Assembly: GCA_036512155.1 (NCBI GenBank)
Contig: DATCBD010000068.1
Location: forward strand, 1-12,445
Length of the DNA: 12,445 nucleotides
Direction: 5' to 3'
Source: Palsa-739 sp036512155
GTDB lineage: Bacteria; Actinomycetota; Thermoleophilia; Gaiellales; Gaiellaceae
The position numbers and the translations under genes are program-made. Under the pieces are notes generated by a model that made no database searches, was not told the DNA's origin, and saw only the letters and a program-made list of their open reading frames with translations. Every line of letters starts with the position of its first letter. Within the stretch, counting starts at the first letter, position 1. Shown here piece by piece: positions 11,733 to 12,445 of the stretch.

Positions 11733-12445
11733 ATGCCCGTTGCCTCCATGCGCGAGCTGCTGGAGGCCGGAGTTCACTTCGGCCACCAGACCAGCCGGTG
11801 GAATCCCCGGATGCGCCCGTACATCTTCACGGCTCGCAACGGCATCCACATCATCGACCTTGAGCAGACCCAGAAGCAGCTCGACGTCGCCTGCGATTAC
11901 CTGAGGAAGGTTGTCGCCGACGGGCAGAAGGTGCTCTTCGTCGGCACGAAGAAGCAGGCCCAGGACGTCATCGAGGAGGTCTGCCGGAACACCGGGCAGG
12001 CGTACGTCACACATCGCTGGATGGGCGGCATGCTCACGAACTTCACGGTGATCCAGCGCCGTCTGCGCAGGCTCGCGGAGCTGCGCGTCATGCAGTCGCG
12101 CGGTGACTTCGAGCGGATGAGTGGCAAGGAGGCCAACGACGCCAAGGACGATCTCGAGCGTCTCGAGAACAACTTCGCCGGAATGGCCGAGATGAAGCGC
12201 GTCCCGGGTGCGGTCTTCGTCATCGACTGCAAGAAGGAGCACATCGCGGTCAACGAGGCGAACAAGCTCGGGATCCCGATCGTGGCCATTGTTGACACCA
12301 ACTGCGACCCGGACGACATCCAGGTCGTCATCCCCGGCAACGACGACGCGATGCGCAGCTGCCGGCTCATCGTGACTGCCATCGGTCAGGCGATCACCGA
12401 GGGCTTGCAGCAGTTCAGCGAGCGCGAGATGCAGGAACGCCAGGA
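11733..12445 (+). CDS. rpsB: 30S ribosomal protein S2 (partial, runs off the right edge)
   Basis: The first 237 codons of ribosomal protein S2, which binds the small subunit late in assembly near S1 and the anti-Shine-Dalgarno region. MPVASMRELLEAGVHFGHQ opens the protein. TSRWNPRMRPYIFTARNGIH, VLFVGTKKQAQDVIEE, THRWMGGMLTNFTVIQ and GIPIVAIVDTNCDPDDI are hallmark blocks. The coiled-coil insertion at about residues 110-155 is present and has no frameshift. S2 is usually 230-300 residues, so the end should be close to the window edge. GGAAGGAG (11721-11728), four bases before ATG 11733, is one of the strongest ribosome sites here, unlike the leaderless-type genes upstream. tsf is expected next but lies outside. 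Confidence 0.97.
   Translation, partial: MPVASMRELLEAGVHFGHQTSRWNPRMRPYIFTARNGIHIIDLEQTQKQLDVACDYLRKVVADGQKVLFVGTKKQAQDVIEEVCRNTGQAYVTHRWMGGMLTNFTVIQRRLRRLAELRVMQSRGDFERMSGKEANDAKDDLERLENNFAGMAEMKRVPGAVFVIDCKKEHIAVNEANKLGIPIVAIVDTNCDPDDIQVVIPGNDDAMRSCRLIVTAIGQAITEGLQQFSEREMQERQ

Overview
This is an ordinary-looking chromosomal window from a high-GC bacterium, most likely a deep-branching actinobacterium (Thermoleophilia-like). That placement is inference from GC-rich codon use, many GTG starts, leaderless-style promoters, a MurA with Asp in place of the catalytic Cys, and the order yfiH-yggS-sepF-yggT-divIVA followed by lspA and rluD. I see no mobile elements, tRNAs, rRNAs or CRISPR arrays. 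Seventeen genes are supported: fifteen intact, yggS with an unresolved start, and rpsB running off the right edge. A probable further gene start sits at the left edge.

Layout. (1) 1-3352: a minus-strand glycosyltransferase, whose operon probably continues off the left edge, is divergent from a plus-strand endonuclease/exonuclease/phosphatase protein coupled to a class V aminotransferase. An HD hydrolase converges on that pair. (2) 3353-4871: murA, divergent from the HD gene, ends in a 13-bp hairpin followed by a hairpin-rich gap of about 200 bp. (3) 4872-8441: a compact operon of a HisB-fold protein lacking its metal ligands, ridA, a tRNA nucleotidyltransferase, a YfiH/PgeF laccase-domain protein and yggS. 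(4) 8455-9830: the division and polar-growth genes sepF, yggT and divIVA. (5) 9845-11611: yggU, lspA and rluD. (6) 11612-end: a structured leader and rpsB (ribosomal protein S2).

The most striking signal is regulatory. Where a gene begins a transcription unit there is usually no Shine-Dalgarno but a TANNNT hexamer 6-10 nt before the start codon, as expected for leaderless mRNAs. In both divergent pairs one symmetric TANNNTA core serves both directions, with start codons only 18 and 20 bp apart. Genes inside units instead use Shine-Dalgarno sequences or GTGA/ATGA overlaps. All four TAA stop codons in the window lie at transcription-unit boundaries, next to or embedded in -10 elements or a terminator stem.

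Other points worth attention are the Asp-type MurA (expected fosfomycin insensitivity), the HisB-like pseudoenzyme heading an operon with two metabolite-quality-control genes (ridA, yggS), a likely one-base frame problem at the start of yggS, and a foldable rpsB leader with mutually exclusive stems.
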